The position numbers were made by a program, and so were the translations under genes. Of a stretch of DNA of 64,000 nucleotides, positions 21,211-34,200 are shown one piece after another; position 1 is the stretch's first letter; every line of letters begins with the position of its first letter. Below the pieces are notes generated by a model, which was not told where the DNA came from, made no database searches, and worked only from the letters and a program-made list of their open reading frames with translations. Source of the stretch: Glandiceps talaboti (Eukaryota > Hemichordata > Enteropneusta > Spengelidae); contig NC_135564.1 of the NCBI RefSeq assembly GCF_964340395.1, positions 1,633,501 through 1,697,500 on the forward strand, in the 5' to 3' direction.

Positions 21211-24036
21211 CTTTTAATCTGTTACCCACTGATCCATTTGATAATATATATCTCCATTAAACAATTTATGTGCCATCAATTAAATTCTTTGTTTGTCGAC
21301 CACATGCGGGTAGGTGTGTCGGTAGATTTAGAAAAAACCCTGCCACTTTGTTTTGCTCAATATTTCATTGAAAGGCCGTATTTCATACTATTGTAAATGG
21401 AAAGACTGATCAAATATCGTCAGACTAACTACCCATATTCTAAATAGTTGTTTAAGTAAATCAAACTTGGGATTTTTATATTTACATTTCACTAGTATAT
21501 TTAGGTACAAACAGAAAACGAATGAACAGAAAAGAATTTTATATGACATATGCTAGCATTGTGGGTTTTTTTCTGTGTTTGTTTTTCCCATATCTGCCTG
21601 TACTGCTAGGTTTTGTGGAAATTCAAGGATGGCACACAAAGTACTTAATAATAGATAGAACCTTATTGAATATTACCAATTATATCCAAACTATAATGGC
21701 TTTATATAACTCACCACAATTCATGGAATAAGTGTAAACATCAAAATTCAACAGTTGCCACAGTGCCACTTGACAGCTGATGAAAAACCTGATAGCCCCA
21801 AATCAAAAGTTGTACCTCCTCCTCAAAAATATTCATCACTAGTTTTGACATATTTGTGCAGACATAAAATAATTACTATATGATCAATATGCAAACACAG
21901 TCTTAGTGGCTATAGATTTCTCTAATCTGCTCATTTCATTTGATGACTGCTTGTTCTTGTAACTTTAATTATTCAAATTTTTTTGGAAATTTGCCAATTT
22001 TTCATTATTTTGACTATTTTGATAATCAATATTCTACTTGGTGTGAGGTTTTATTGACAGGAAGTGAAGAAGATCTATCAAATACCGGAGTAGCTGTATC
22101 AAACCTTTATCAAATAATGGAGTGACAAATTACATTTCAATAAAATAATTTTAAGCACACAATGTGTCCCACCTGGTACTACCAATGTTTATTAAACACC
22201 CCCCCCCTCACCACCCCTCCCCCACCACCCCATCACCATTCCATTTTAATCATATAAGCTTGATCCAACAATTTCTTACTGATGCAATGGAAAATATGAA
22301 ACAAATGCTATCTAACATAGTATCATGGGAGTTTTTAGTAACTAATTTTTTTTAATAGTATTTTTTAGTATTTTTTAGTATTATTCTGCTTTTCATGTAG
22401 TTTGTTTACTTTATATTAAGATAATGTATGAAAGAGCCGATGTTCTCACTGTTTGACAATGAATCTTCTAATACAGACAGTGTTTCAAAGTAGATTTCAT
22501 ATTTTTCAAGAGTGGTTTCAAATTCTAATACTTTAAAGGACATTATTAAAAGAATCGATTATAGAGCTTGTATGGTTTGAGCGTCCTCACTGGTGGATAC
22601 TGTAACTAAAAATAGACTGGTATTTTCAAAGTATATTGAATCTATTAACAATGGCCTTTGTTCCAAGTGTCTGGTATTTAGCCTTGAGTGACTTGGAATA
22701 AAAAAAATTGAGTCGTCTCACATGGACTTTGTATTCACCTGTAGTTTAGTACATTTCAAACCTGTGATTATTTTTTGGAGAAAAGACTTTAACTACTAAT
22801 AACAAAACACCTTGCTTACGTGTGCTCTGTTTGTATTTATCTGTACAAATAAAATCACTGTATGAACCAGTCATTAGTATGCCGTTTTTCAACCAATGAT
22901 TATTTTTAGAGAAAAAACTTCCCGAGGGCTTTTCATTTGTTTATCTTCAAGATTATAAATTCTTGTGTGTGTGTCAATGAGTTGTCTGGCTGTTTAACAA
23001 AAGACTAGGAGCAATGCCTCACACAAAAACATTTTGAAAAAAAAAGGTCATCTATAGATTGTATTTTCAGTAACCAAACTCCCTCTGTAATTCTAATCTT
23101 AAAAGTTTGTGGTTTTTTGTTCGTTTAGTTTCTTCTATGAATAAAATTCAACTTAATATTTGTCTTAAGATTTCACAGGTCTTAATGGTGTCTTGAGGAT
23201 GTCTTGCAATATTTTTGCAGCAATTCCAAACAAATTTTTTCATCATTCCATTGAATTAGTATTATACGTCATCAACTTTACAGCTTTAACTATACTGTAA
23301 TATTAACAAACCATTTGACACGACTCTTTTTAAATGCAGGAGTTATTGACGCTATTTATCTTGACTTTGAATTTCATACATCAATTCTTACCTTTTAATT
23401 CATTTCCAACTATAGTCCCTCTTTGATAACTTTTTGATATCTTAAATTGTGGTAACACAATTTTATACAAAATTTTGATTCTAGCCTTCTAAATTAATCA
23501 GTTCAAACATGAGCAAAACATGATTTTTCACTGTCAAATCTCAAAAAGATACATAACCCCAAAATGAGACATTACTATTAGAGCGCCCTCAGTGGTAGGA
23601 CTTGAGTTTTAATACACATACATGTGCTGTCCACATAATCCAAAAACAACTAATTAAACAAAGTCTATTGTTCCCATGTCTAATCTCTTGGTAACTTTAA
23701 ATAAACACTTTCCCAATGAGTTTCAATGAATTCAGATACTTCCACATTTAAATTGTAATAACTGTAACTGAAAACAACCAATTCACTGAAAATTATTAAA
23801 ATACCAATAATTTCATCCACTAGTACTGGGGTAATGGGTTGGAATAGTGATTTGATTGGGGTGCTTGTGTTAGGGTGCAGACCACAAAAATCAATTAGAT
23901 TTGGATTTGTGTTCTGCCACACAAATATGTTTACCAACATGATGCAATACAGCCCAGGGTATACAGTATTTATTGAGTAAGTTGTTATATCTATAATAAA
24001 GGCCAAAACAAAAATTGTTTCTGGTCAGCGCATCAC
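21208..24036. other. no gene seen
   Basis: AT-rich intergenic DNA. Open frames up to 108 codons (23680-24006 minus) have no recognised similarity. TTCACTGAAAATTATTAAAA and following sequence near 23782 is repeated near 32158, pointing to an old dispersed repeat rather than an exon. Confidence 0.45.
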
Positions 24037-24329
24037 TTTAAAGTGGCCATATGGATGAGGATTGGGTATTTATCTTGTATTTTTTTATTTCTAATTTAAA
24101 ACAATTTTATCATGGCTTCCTACTTGAAAAATTAATGTGAAATAACATATGCCAAGTCCTTGTTTATAACTCAATAAATTGCAAAACATTAATAAATGTA
24201 TAAAATGTTTGTTATTGTACGTATAATAACAAACTTTTTACACATTTTTTAGCTTATCATAATAAAATTGTTTTAGAAATATAAAATACAAAATAAATAC
24301 CCAATCCTCATCCATATGGCTACTTTAAA
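24037..24329. mobile_element. complete MITE with about 75-bp TIRs, CCATATGGATGAGG family
   Basis: The left end TTTAAAGTGGCCATATGGAT continues GAGGATTGGGTATTTAT; the right end is its inverse, ending CCATATGGCTACTTTAAA. The arms stay similar for about 75 bp (to TTTTATCATGG). The centre holds a second palindrome, GTTTGTTATTGTACGTATAA followed by TAACAAAC. There is no coding capacity. TTTAAA at both edges may include the target site. Confidence 0.8.
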
Positions 24330-24768
24330 TACCCTTGTGTTGGTCTCTTTTTTGTGTTTGTCCAGCCCATGCACTCTGCAGATGCGTGGGGGACATACAA
24401 AAATAACCCTCCCTACTTCAGTGAAGACAACTGCAGAGCCAATCATGAACAAGCAAATGACATCTGCCCCACATACACACTTACTCTAAAGTACTAAATA
24501 AAAAGAACAGTAACTGCCATAAATAGTAGATTGAGTGAATAAAAGAATTTTTTTTAAAAATCCACGTTGTTGCAACACTTTAGACAAACTGTCCTGACCA
24601 GAAACAAATGTTTTTTTTTTGCCTAACAAAACAGTTTTAAAAAACATTTTACAGGTAGTGTGGTTTTAAAACCAACAACTCTTTTAACATTCATTATTTA
24701 CTTCTTTCATGTTGATATATTTTATCAATCAATTTTATTTCCATAAATTGTGACAATAAATTCATGTC

Positions 24769-25130
24769 ATGATGGGTGAATGGTTAGCGTGACCGGCTTG
24801 GAATCTACAGGTTGCAGGTTCGAGCCCTGTTGCTGCCTGCTGTTTGTTTCTGAGTGGCTAAAGTCCTTGGGCAAGATTTGAACCACGACTGTGCTTCAGT
24901 CAACCCAGCTGTATAATTGGGGACCTGGTAGGATGTAGGTTGCAATGTGAAGGCTTTAATCCTATGCGCTGAAATGGCTGCAATGGATTGTATGCTCCCC
25001 GGGGAGTTGAGGAAGACTAAAGGGCCGTTGTGCCGTTCTGATCCGAGCCAGGGGTAATAAATTGTAAAGCGCTTTGAGCACGGTGTGGGAAAGCGCTATA
25101 TAAGAACCCAACATTATTATTATTATTAAT
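24769..25130 (+). mobile_element. tRNA-derived SINE with GCGCTATATAA tail
   Basis: The head resembles a tRNA, with a box-A-like TAGCGTGACCGG (24785-24796) and a box B GGTTCGAGCC (24817-24826), both promoter elements of RNA polymerase III. The body ends TAAAGCGCTTTGAGCACGG and AAAGCGCTATATAAGAACC, a tail also used by L2-like LINEs, followed by an (ATT)n run. The short 3' tail presumably lets a partner LINE copy it. This is not a tRNA gene, since the anticodon arm and acceptor pairing are lost. Confidence 0.8.
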
Positions 25131-25460
25131 AAATTTATCAAAATGGCTAGATTTGAACAATATGTTGCATGTATATGATGTACCATTACTTCTAGTTCAC
25201 AGAAAATGAACAGAATGATTAACATGGAATAAAAGAAATACAGAGGTAAGCTAAGGAGTAATACCAGTATATGATACAACAACAACAACTATATCTGTAT
25301 TTCTCAGTACTTAGACTCACGGCTTTATGTGTACAACTTGGTCTACAACAACAGAAATTAACTGAATACAGCAGTGTATTTGTACTTTTAGAATTATATA
25401 ATAGCAAATTAGACATTCTGGTAAAGTATACATCAATGTTTGTATAGAGTTTTCCATATT

Positions 25461-25739
25461 GTATGTATGTATGCATGTATGCATGTATGCATGTATGTAT
25501 GTATGTATGTATGTATGTATGTATGTATGTATGTATGTATGTATGTATGTATGTATGTATGTATGTATGTATGTATGTATGTATGTATGTATGTATGTGT
25601 GTGTACGTGTGTGTGTGTGTATGTATGTATGTATGTATGTATGTATGTGTGTGTACATGTGTGTATGTATGTATGTATGTATGTATGTATGTATGCATGC
25701 ATGTATGTATGTGTGTGTTGTGTATGTGTGTGTTGTGTA

Positions 25740-25774
<35 letters not shown>

Positions 25775-25787
25775 ATGTATGTATGTA

Positions 25788-25838
<51 letters not shown>

Positions 25839-25846
25839 ATGCATGT
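25461..25846. repeat. (TGTA)n/(TG)n microsatellite, 386 bp
   Basis: Blocks of TGTA alternate with TG blocks and rare TGCA variants. Long alternating purine-pyrimidine DNA of this sort can adopt Z-form. Cys/Tyr/Val and His/Thr/Ile frames on both strands (for example 25317-26084, 25440-26021) are artefacts. Confidence 0.97.
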
Positions 25847-26175
25847 TGAAACTGGGAGAACTTATAGGAAAGCTTCTAAAACTTATAACCATTTTTATCA
25901 AGAACCAAAATTTAACAAAGATATTGAAATTCTTGGTCAAAGAAAGTTTTTCAAGGTTATCATTGTAGTCCTGGTAGACACAAAAGTAGCACACACGTAC
26001 TATACCAACATGAGGCTCTAGTTTTATAAAAGTAAATGTACAAAATATACACAATATAACACATTTTGCGTAAATTACAAACAAAAACTTACATAGAAAT
26101 AAATCTTGGCAGTGGCAATGTGGTTAACTGAGAATACAGATATTTAGTAATCAAGAGTTTCATGTTTTTAACAAT

Positions 26176-26230
26176 TGTTCAGTATCTAAAAATAATAATA
26201 ATAAAATAATAATAATAATAATAATAAAGA
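26176..26230. repeat. (AATA)n/(AAT)n microsatellite
   Basis: About 45 bp of AAT-type repeats with A insertions. Confidence 0.85.
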
Positions 26231-26727
26231 TAATGTCATAAAATAATGTGTATTTATGTTGAGTAGATAATGTACATAATTGCTAATTAATAAATGGAAG
26301 ATCAGAAATAGTATGAATAAACAGACTGATTTTTTCATACCTATAGTTGGATGGACTTCATAATGCCTTTGTTTCACAAACTGGAAAGCACATGTTCTGC
26401 AACCACGTTCCATCTGACACTGACGTATAATATCAAACAAATAGCTTTGTTTGATCTAAAAAGTAACAATCTATGGAACTCATCCATGGTCAGACTGGAA
26501 ACATGTCATCTTGTGATTGTTATCTTCAAGGTCCTTGGAAGTTAGTTATTTGTCAGATTTTGTTTGTTTTTATCGTCTCAAGGATCTTGTCTATAGATAC
26601 TGAAAATAACTACATGAATATGTAGAAGTAATGTCTGTGACATGATTGTTGAGTAATGTACAAGTATATCATTTAGTACACTGTTAGTACAATATGTGTT
26701 AACTGTGTATGTACAATCAATTAATTC

Positions 26728-27012
26728 TCACCAGTACGTATGTCATAACACCACTAGTGTGCGCACACTAGCACCAGTGCAGGTAATCACCAGTACGTAT
26801 GCCATAACACCACTAGTGTGCACACACTAGCTCCAGTGTGTAAATCACCAGTACGTATGTCATAACACCACTAGTGTGCGCACACTATCGCCAGTGCAGG
26901 TAATACGTATGTTATAACACCACTAGTGTGGGCGCACACTAGCTCCAGTGCAGGTAATCACCAGTACGTATGTAATAACACCACTAGTGTGCGCACACTA
27001 GCTCTAGTGCAG
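26728..27012. repeat. 58-bp minisatellite with palindromic core, 5 copies
   Basis: Units read TCACCAGTACGTATGTCATA, ACACCACTAGTGTGCGCACA, CTAGCTCCAGTGCAGG. The core CTAGTGTGCGCACACTAG is a perfect 18-bp palindrome in copies 1 (26754-26771) and 5, and near-perfect in the others. Each copy could extrude a hairpin. Confidence 0.9.
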
Positions 27013-28099
27013 TACATAATACTAATCAGCTGATGCCAAAATAAAGTAAACACCACATCAGCAGTACTGTATCACTGTTGTGCAGAAAACACCAATACTG
27101 AACTTTAGTTTGCTCGGTGATTTGCTGATCACATAATATTGGTCCCATCATCAAAATAGCGAGATGCCCTGTTATCAAAATATTGGTAAACATACATGTG
27201 TACAGTGTACACAGTTGCAAATTTGGAGAGTTTGTGATTGTTGAAATTTGAAATAACTAAAACCAGAGTGAAATTTAAAGCTTCATTCATTTCTGACTGT
27301 ACATCTTGAAATCTGGTTTTAATTCCCAAAACAATTACTTCTAGTATTTCTTTAGATGTCAACTTCTGATTTCAACTTGAAACAGTTGGCCAGCTCATAA
27401 GAATAGCACTATACAAGCAGTTTTACTTTCTATGGGGGGGGGGGGGGGGAAGGCTTCATAGAATATGATTTTTTTCACATATGGAACTTGTTTTACACGG
27501 GCTACATGTCACATAGCATAATAAGTCTTTCTAAGAAAATTTCAAAATGAACAAAAATTCTAATATTCTACTCGGTTGTCTTTAATATACTGTTATAGTT
27601 CACCTCTTTCACGTCTTTAGGAAATTCAAAATGGGAAAGTCAAGTCTTTGAACAGTCACAACCACAGCAGACGACAAGTGTGCGGTAAATTTAAATGGCG
27701 ATGTTCGATAAAACACGTGTTCCTTTTTCAGTTCCCTGCATTGAACATTTATTCTGTCATCACATTCAATGTGTCCCCTCTATTTCCTAAGAACCAAAGC
27801 AAGTTCTTTTTATTACTTTACCTACACGTGTTTTTAAGAAACTTAAACTAAAACTGTTTTGCCTTTCAAAGACACCCGACAAAAAATAATCCGAAATGTG
27901 TAACGAACGTTCAAACCTACCGCTGTTACTTTTTGAAAAAGATTATGAAATTCACCTTTAAAATTGTGTCACTTAGACATCAACATATCAATTCTGAATT
28001 CCTCTGCGACTTCTTTCTCATTATTCTTCGCAGTAAAACGTAAATAACAAGATTTTGTCACTTGCAACGTTGTAAAACATCCCAATCTTCGCCAAAATC
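27013..28099. other. upstream region of the C21orf58-like gene, no further gene seen
   Basis: Includes a G-run at 27435-27450. From about 27600 CpG content rises towards the gene start. No divergent first exon could be recognised on the minus strand. Confidence 0.4.
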
Positions 28100-28220
28100 T
28101 GAAAAGTGCCTCTGGTCATGTGTTTAAATATGCAAATGAAGTGGTTCCCCTAAGGTCGTTGCTTTTGACACCATTGGTTTGAATGCGTAACAAGGATAAA
28201 CATAGGACGCCATTCACAAC
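28100..28220 (+). promoter_or_regulatory. probable promoter / 5' UTR of the C21orf58-like gene
   Basis: The 120 bp before the start codon hold an octamer ATGCAAAT (28130-28137), an inverted CCAAT box ATTGG (28173-28177) and a weak TATA-like TTTAAATA near 28122. The local sequence (27.6-28.9 kb) has more CpG and higher GC than its surroundings, as expected near a transcription start. The start site itself cannot be placed from sequence. Confidence 0.4.
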
Positions 28221-28292
28221 ATGGCTACGACGGACAACCCCGGTAATGTAGTCGATCATATGGCAAGAGTTCGACTTAAATTACTTCAACAG
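28221..28292 (+). CDS. C21orf58: C21orf58-like exon 1 (start codon, 24 codons)
   Basis: The ATG sits in a good initiation context (CACAACATGG, A at -3 and G at +4). The 24 codons begin MATTDNPGNVVDHM and end RVRLKLLQQ, directly before a consensus donor CAG|GTAAGG (phase 0). Joining to exon 2 gives LKLLQQ-KLDTERD, the same order of residues as the N-terminal helix I recall from the vertebrate protein. That join, across 29 kb, is the main reason to accept this exon. An untranslated upstream exon cannot be excluded. Confidence 0.8.
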
Positions 28293-31200
28293 GTAAGGGA
28301 TACTTCTACGTTGTTTATTGCACTGTTATTTTACAAGGTAGCTCAGTGGTTAACCGTTTCAGATCGACCGCACACGGAGTTGTTGAAACCAAGGCACTGC
28401 ACTAAAACCCCCGCCCGCGGTTGTGATGTTTGATTTCGAGTCAAAGGTAACACTCATAAAGACCACATTAGTTGGCGAAGTCGATGAATTGTTTGCTTTG
28501 CTCCTTAGATTCCAATAATCACCGAATCTTACTTTCATCTGCCTGTGGTAACGATCGAAATTTACAACGTTTACGTTACGCTGTCCTTACTTGACCTTGA
28601 GTGAAAGGCAGGCACAGTGCCGCATAAAATGTACGTAGGTTAATATAACGGTTAACAGTTTTCTGTCATTATTCGGTAAGTTTTTTACGGTATTTCCTAT
28701 TTAACAGTGAAATGTTGACTGTTTTTGAATATTGTTGTTGTCGAGAAGAAGTACATTCGGTTAATATTCAGTGTTTTCCGGTATAAATGGGCACGCAAGT
28801 CAGTACTAAACAGTAGGACTATTTCTATGGAAACGTTCACACTTTACAATGAAAAGTGACCCCTTTTGACTTCTCAATGACCCGCTTAGAAATTAAACGG
28901 AATGCGTACAATAGTTGGTTATAATGGACAAATTATATCAGAAATTTAACAGCCCAATGGAATTTCCGATATTTTTTTATAATATCATAGCTGAATAAAA
29001 GACACCATATTAACAAAATTGTGTGAGAAATCGATGTAGAAATACTAAGTATCATCTCATCTGTGAATTTTAGATAGGAAAGCCTGTTGCTAGTGTTAGG
29101 TATTATTTTACATATACTTGTGATTGTGTATTTTGGGTTGGTGTGAATTCCAAAACTATCCTTTAAATTTGGAATGTATACAGTTGTCACACATTGTTAA
29201 GGAATTTACCCAAGTCTTATCTCAAGTGTTATTCTAGTGTAAAGTGTCAAGTAAAGTTGTACCATTGATATATTGTTTCAATCAGGCTAACTCAGGTGGC
29301 AATTAGGGTCATGACATCCACATACTTGTCACAGCTGCTGAAATTTGGATTACCAGAATTTGTTGATGCCTTCCATCAGTGTGATTCATTGTTGTAAATC
29401 TCAGGCCTCTTATAACATGATAAGGCACCATCCAAAATGTGATTTATGTTATTTATATTTTATCATAGTTCATTGCATCAGCAGAAATATTTCCCTTGGC
29501 TTGTAAGAATGATGTGAAATACACGAGAACTGTTGATATTCCATTACTTATGTAACATTCATCTCTGACATTGGACATTTTAGATATTTTAGTAAATATT
29601 GCTTAAGCAAAATCATAGATAATTTGCAATACTAAAGAATAGTGAATTAACAACAAAAACATGTTTTATTTTCAAATTCATTTGTAAATGAAGGGGAACA
29701 ATATATTGAGTATTAAAAAAAACAGCACATTGTTTTATTTTTTTAGTACATTGCAACAGAGATAATATTGTTTTTTGGGGAAATATTATCATAAACAGAC
29801 ATCTTGCCCTCACAAGGGCTGTAACTCTAGGTAAAATCTACCTTAGCTCCCCAACAAAATTACTTACAAGATATGCACTGTAATTTATGGAAGTTTTACC
29901 TATTAACCAGCCCATTCTGTTACCAGTGTCGCTAAACCTTAGCAAAAACACTGTAGGAAGCGTGCTTTAGTTTTTGTTAGTGCTTCTTTCTGAGGTCTGA
30001 AATAGGAGAACTGACATAAACATCATGATTTGAATTTATGTAACAAATATTAATGAAATGAGGCAGCATACTTTTCATATAGACAACTGAAAGACATTCA
30101 AGCTTCATGTGTTGTATAGAAAAAGGAGGCTTATAAAAAATTTTGAGTTCATGGGGGGGGGGGGCGGGTTCAAATTTGTTGGGAGCATTTTGGAGGGAGG
30201 GGTGGAGCTGCGAAAAAGTTTTGACAACACAGAATTTTGGGTGAGGGGGGCTATGAAATTCTTGCCTTCATTGGAGGAGGGGGGGGGGGGGGCTACAAAG
30301 AAATTTCCACCATAACATTATTTCCTCATGCCTTCCTATAAAGTCTACTTGTACCCTAACAGTAGTGTTATTAGTGTTATTAATAACTTACAAATATGTG
30401 TTCTATCATACTAAGTTAAGTAGTAAAATTAACTTAAGAATATTTTATTGTGAAATAAACATAACCACCAATAATCAGAATATTACAGACTGTATCTTGT
30501 TACAGTGATACCTTTAACGTTTTGAAGTGTAGTGAAGGGATATATCCCTTCAACAATGAGTGAACATAAAAACAGCTATAAATGTTTATGGATGTACATA
30601 ACTGTTCTTGTACTCTTTTAATAATGTATACACAAATAAAGTACACATTGTATCCTGTGGATCTGCCATTAAATCAGGTATACTCACAACTGTACATATA
30701 TAGCTTCATGGTCATTGGTAGCATAGAGATTTGGCTGTCTGACTGGAAAATGTTGTGAAGCTAGTATATGTCAAGTCAGATAGCCAAGTGTCTTGGCTAT
30801 ACCGTCAAGCCAGCATGTGTCAAGTCAGGTAACCAAGTCTCTGGGCTATACTGTCAAGCCAGTATGTCAAGTCGAATAGCCAACTCTCTGGGCTTTACTG
30901 TCAACCCAGTATGTGTCAAGTCAGATGGCTTAGTCTCTGGGCTACACTCTCAAGTCAGCTAGCTAAGTCTCTGGGCTATACTGTCAAGCCAGTACGTCAA
31001 GTCAGATAGCTAAGTGTTAAAAGAAACACAGTCAAACTATAAAATGAGTTATATCCAGCAACTTGTTTACATTGTAATTCGTTCCAGGAATATGAATAAC
31101 AAATATTTTGGGGGAGGGAGGAAGGGAGGAGGCAAGTGGGTGCCAATAAATTCTAAAAAAAGGTTTTATGTAACATTAAGTTTCCTACCATCTTTGTGCA

Positions 31201-34200
31201 TAGATGTATTCAACAACCTCTATGCATTGTCCACTAGATTTGATTCTAAGTTTTGTGGGTTTTTTAAAATGTTTAAAATAAACATCTTTGCACATACTGG
31301 CATCTAACAACCTTTGTGCTGTCAACTTAGATTTGCTTGTAAATAACTTTCAATGTGTATTGTGTATGTTCATTTTATGCTCTGACATTATAGTTAAAAA
31401 CGGGGCATTAGATACAGATTGTGTATACTGAATCTCAGCTTGCCGTACAAGTTAGTTTATAGACTGTGTATACTCAAACTCTGACAACCATACAAGTTAG
31501 TTTCCCCAAGCGAGTTAGTTGCCATTAGCAACAAAGCGTGTGAATTAGTGACTTGGATTTCTAGTGCAATATGCTTCTATCTTGAATCCTCATGAGATTG
31601 GTTAAATAAAATGAAAAGATTCTATGATAAAAAGCTTTAGGGTTGATGATTGTAAGTCTACAGAATCTATTTATTACCGTCAACACCATTGGGTCCAAAG
31701 TGCCAGTCTGGAAACAGTTCAAGTTATTCTGGAAACAGTTCAAGCTTCTGATAGCCAAATTACTTTTTTCATTGTTGATGGTACTGTAAACCTAGATATT
31801 TTCACTACTAGAAAATTTTGCAATTTTACAGTTTTCAGCTAGTTCTCAAAGACTAATTTTCACTAATAACCAGACTGGTACACTGTTCATGTGTAAAATA
31901 CATTTTTGCTACTACATATTTTTGCATTTTTGTTTTCTAGTGAAATTAGCAAAAATAAGTCATAAGCAAATATTTCCAGGTTTACAGTATTGTGTAAATG
32001 TGTACATTGGTTTGATCAGTGATATCTCTTTACAATAGTTATGAATCAGATATGGACTTTATAGTTTTAATATTTTAATGTTTGCCAGTGGATTTTAAAG
32101 CTGCACCAGCAGTTACATGAATATTATTTTTTCAATCAGACAACCAGCAAAATATTTCACTGAAAATTGTTAAAATACTGACAATTAAACCTGAGATAAA
32201 TTTACCTCTAATTAATATGTAACTTTGATACATGTATAAATTTAATAATTATAGGTCAAAAGTAATAAACAGGTTGTAATTATTATCACATTGGGGCACT
32301 GATGTTAAGGTAGACCTAAAAGTCAATTTTATCGGCTTTGTTGTACCGCTAGTCTAGTTCCTATATGATATGTTACAATTACTACCATCATCTCCATGAT
32401 AGTAATCGTAGTGCACCTTATAGGAACTAGACTATTGTACCATATACATCTACATAAATATGTTTCCCATAGGTGATTCAACAAAGTTCAGGATGTATGC
32501 ATGATATTATGAGTACATCGTTACATCTAACAAAACTGTTTTTAAAAAAATGGTTCCTGTTTCAACAAGTACAGCTGTAAATTTATGACTGCATGCATTG
32601 ATACGGAGTTTGATAAAATAAGTTCAACAACTTGAGTTGGAAGAACAAAAGTTAACAGTTATGAAGAATACCGTTTCCAGCTATTGTTGTTTTAAAGACC
32701 CATGATTCAATCTCACATTCCCATGCATTAGTGTCTTCTTATCAGTGAAATCATACTGATAAAAATGGATCAATCTGTTGTTCAGGACCATCTTTTTTAT
32801 AGCTTTACGAGACTACCAGACAACCTGTTTTTATACCTACGTATTGGAACTGGTCCTTTAAAGTGTAACATATCAACCGAAAAACCAATTTGAAAAGCAT
32901 ACACTTCTAGAATGGGCAATGATATGATACTAATAGGCTGTATTATCTTGTACAAGTAGACAGAGGAATGGATTGTTGTGTTTGTAAATCCTACCACACT
33001 AATCTTTATTTTCTTTGTACTATGTTTGACATTATGTTCACATCATAGCTTTTGACTGGGTGGTTTGGGGATAGTCGGGACAATGGTATGTGTATATAGG
33101 TTGTAGACACAAGAATGTGATACTGACACTGTTGTGCTATTGCTGTGAGGGTGTTGATTGTTTAGTGCAACATTAGATACACTAGTCTGTCTGCAGGCAT
33201 CACTCACATTCAAGACATTCACCTTTTGAGTCTAATGAACTGAGGAAAAAATCCAGTCAGACTTAATTCTACCTTTAGTTCATTTGTATTGATTACTGCT
33301 ATCAACTTAATGTAATAAAATAGCACCTCAGTAATGTATACAACTTTGAAATCATGTATATATATGACAATTTATGGACATATGAGATACGGAAGTTAGA
33401 ATCAGAAAATATGTAGTTTTGTCCAGTTATTATTGAGAAATGCTAACTTGCAAATAGTCTGTTGTCGTCTGGTAAAATGTTTGAAATGAAATTCCACAGG
33501 TGGTTTGTTTAGAGGCAATTTTATCAAGATTATCACAAATACCAGAATTGTAGATAGCTTTATCACCAGGGCAGGGTAGAAACAAGGTAAAGATGAGGTG
33601 AAGTCAGGGGTTTAACAGCAGGCTAGAAAACATGTAAGAGGTGACGTCAGGGGTATAACAGCAGGGTAGAAATCTTGTAAGAGGTGAAGTCAGGGGTATA
33701 ACAGCAGGGTAGAAACCATGTAAGAGGTGAAGTCAGGGGTATAACAGCAGGGTAGAAACCATGTAAGAGGTGAGGTACTTTAGGTGAGGTGCCCGGTACA
33801 CCAGGTATTTGCACTTGTGCTTGCAGTGTTTTCTGCTGCACTTTCAAGAGCATACTGCTACAGCCAACACTGCACTGCAAACACTTCTGCAAATACTGAG
33901 TACACCACACTTGCAATCGTGCATCATGGGGTTTTGTCATATTATTTTATATGCTTGTACGCTATTAGTGTCTGCATCTGTAATAAAAAACCTTTTGTGA
34001 GAAGATAAAAAACACTGTGCCCCCTAATTGAAACTCTATAGTCACTCTGGTTTGGTAGTAAGTGGTTTATTACCTATATAACTTATAAGAAATATACATC
34101 AATACAAGATGTGTAAAACATACAGAATTTGATTGATGGGTAATGGGAGTCAGAAATATAACATAACAGTTAGTTGAGTCTGACCCCTCAGACAATTCTT

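Noticed and set aside
23680-24006. 108-codon minus-strand frame with hydrophobic segments
   Set aside because: AT-rich random-looking frame; part of its DNA recurs near 32158 as a dispersed repeat.
24785-24860. Possible tRNA gene with box A and box B
   Set aside because: The stems do not pair, and the sequence continues into a SINE body and tail.
25317-26084. 255-codon minus-strand open frame
   Set aside because: Most of it is the ACAT/AC microsatellite read as His-Thr-Tyr-Ile; the flanks show no gene features.
27600-28200. Divergent head-to-head neighbour gene, as with PCNT beside human C21orf58
   Set aside because: I looked for minus-strand exons just upstream of the gene and found no convincing ATG-donor combination.
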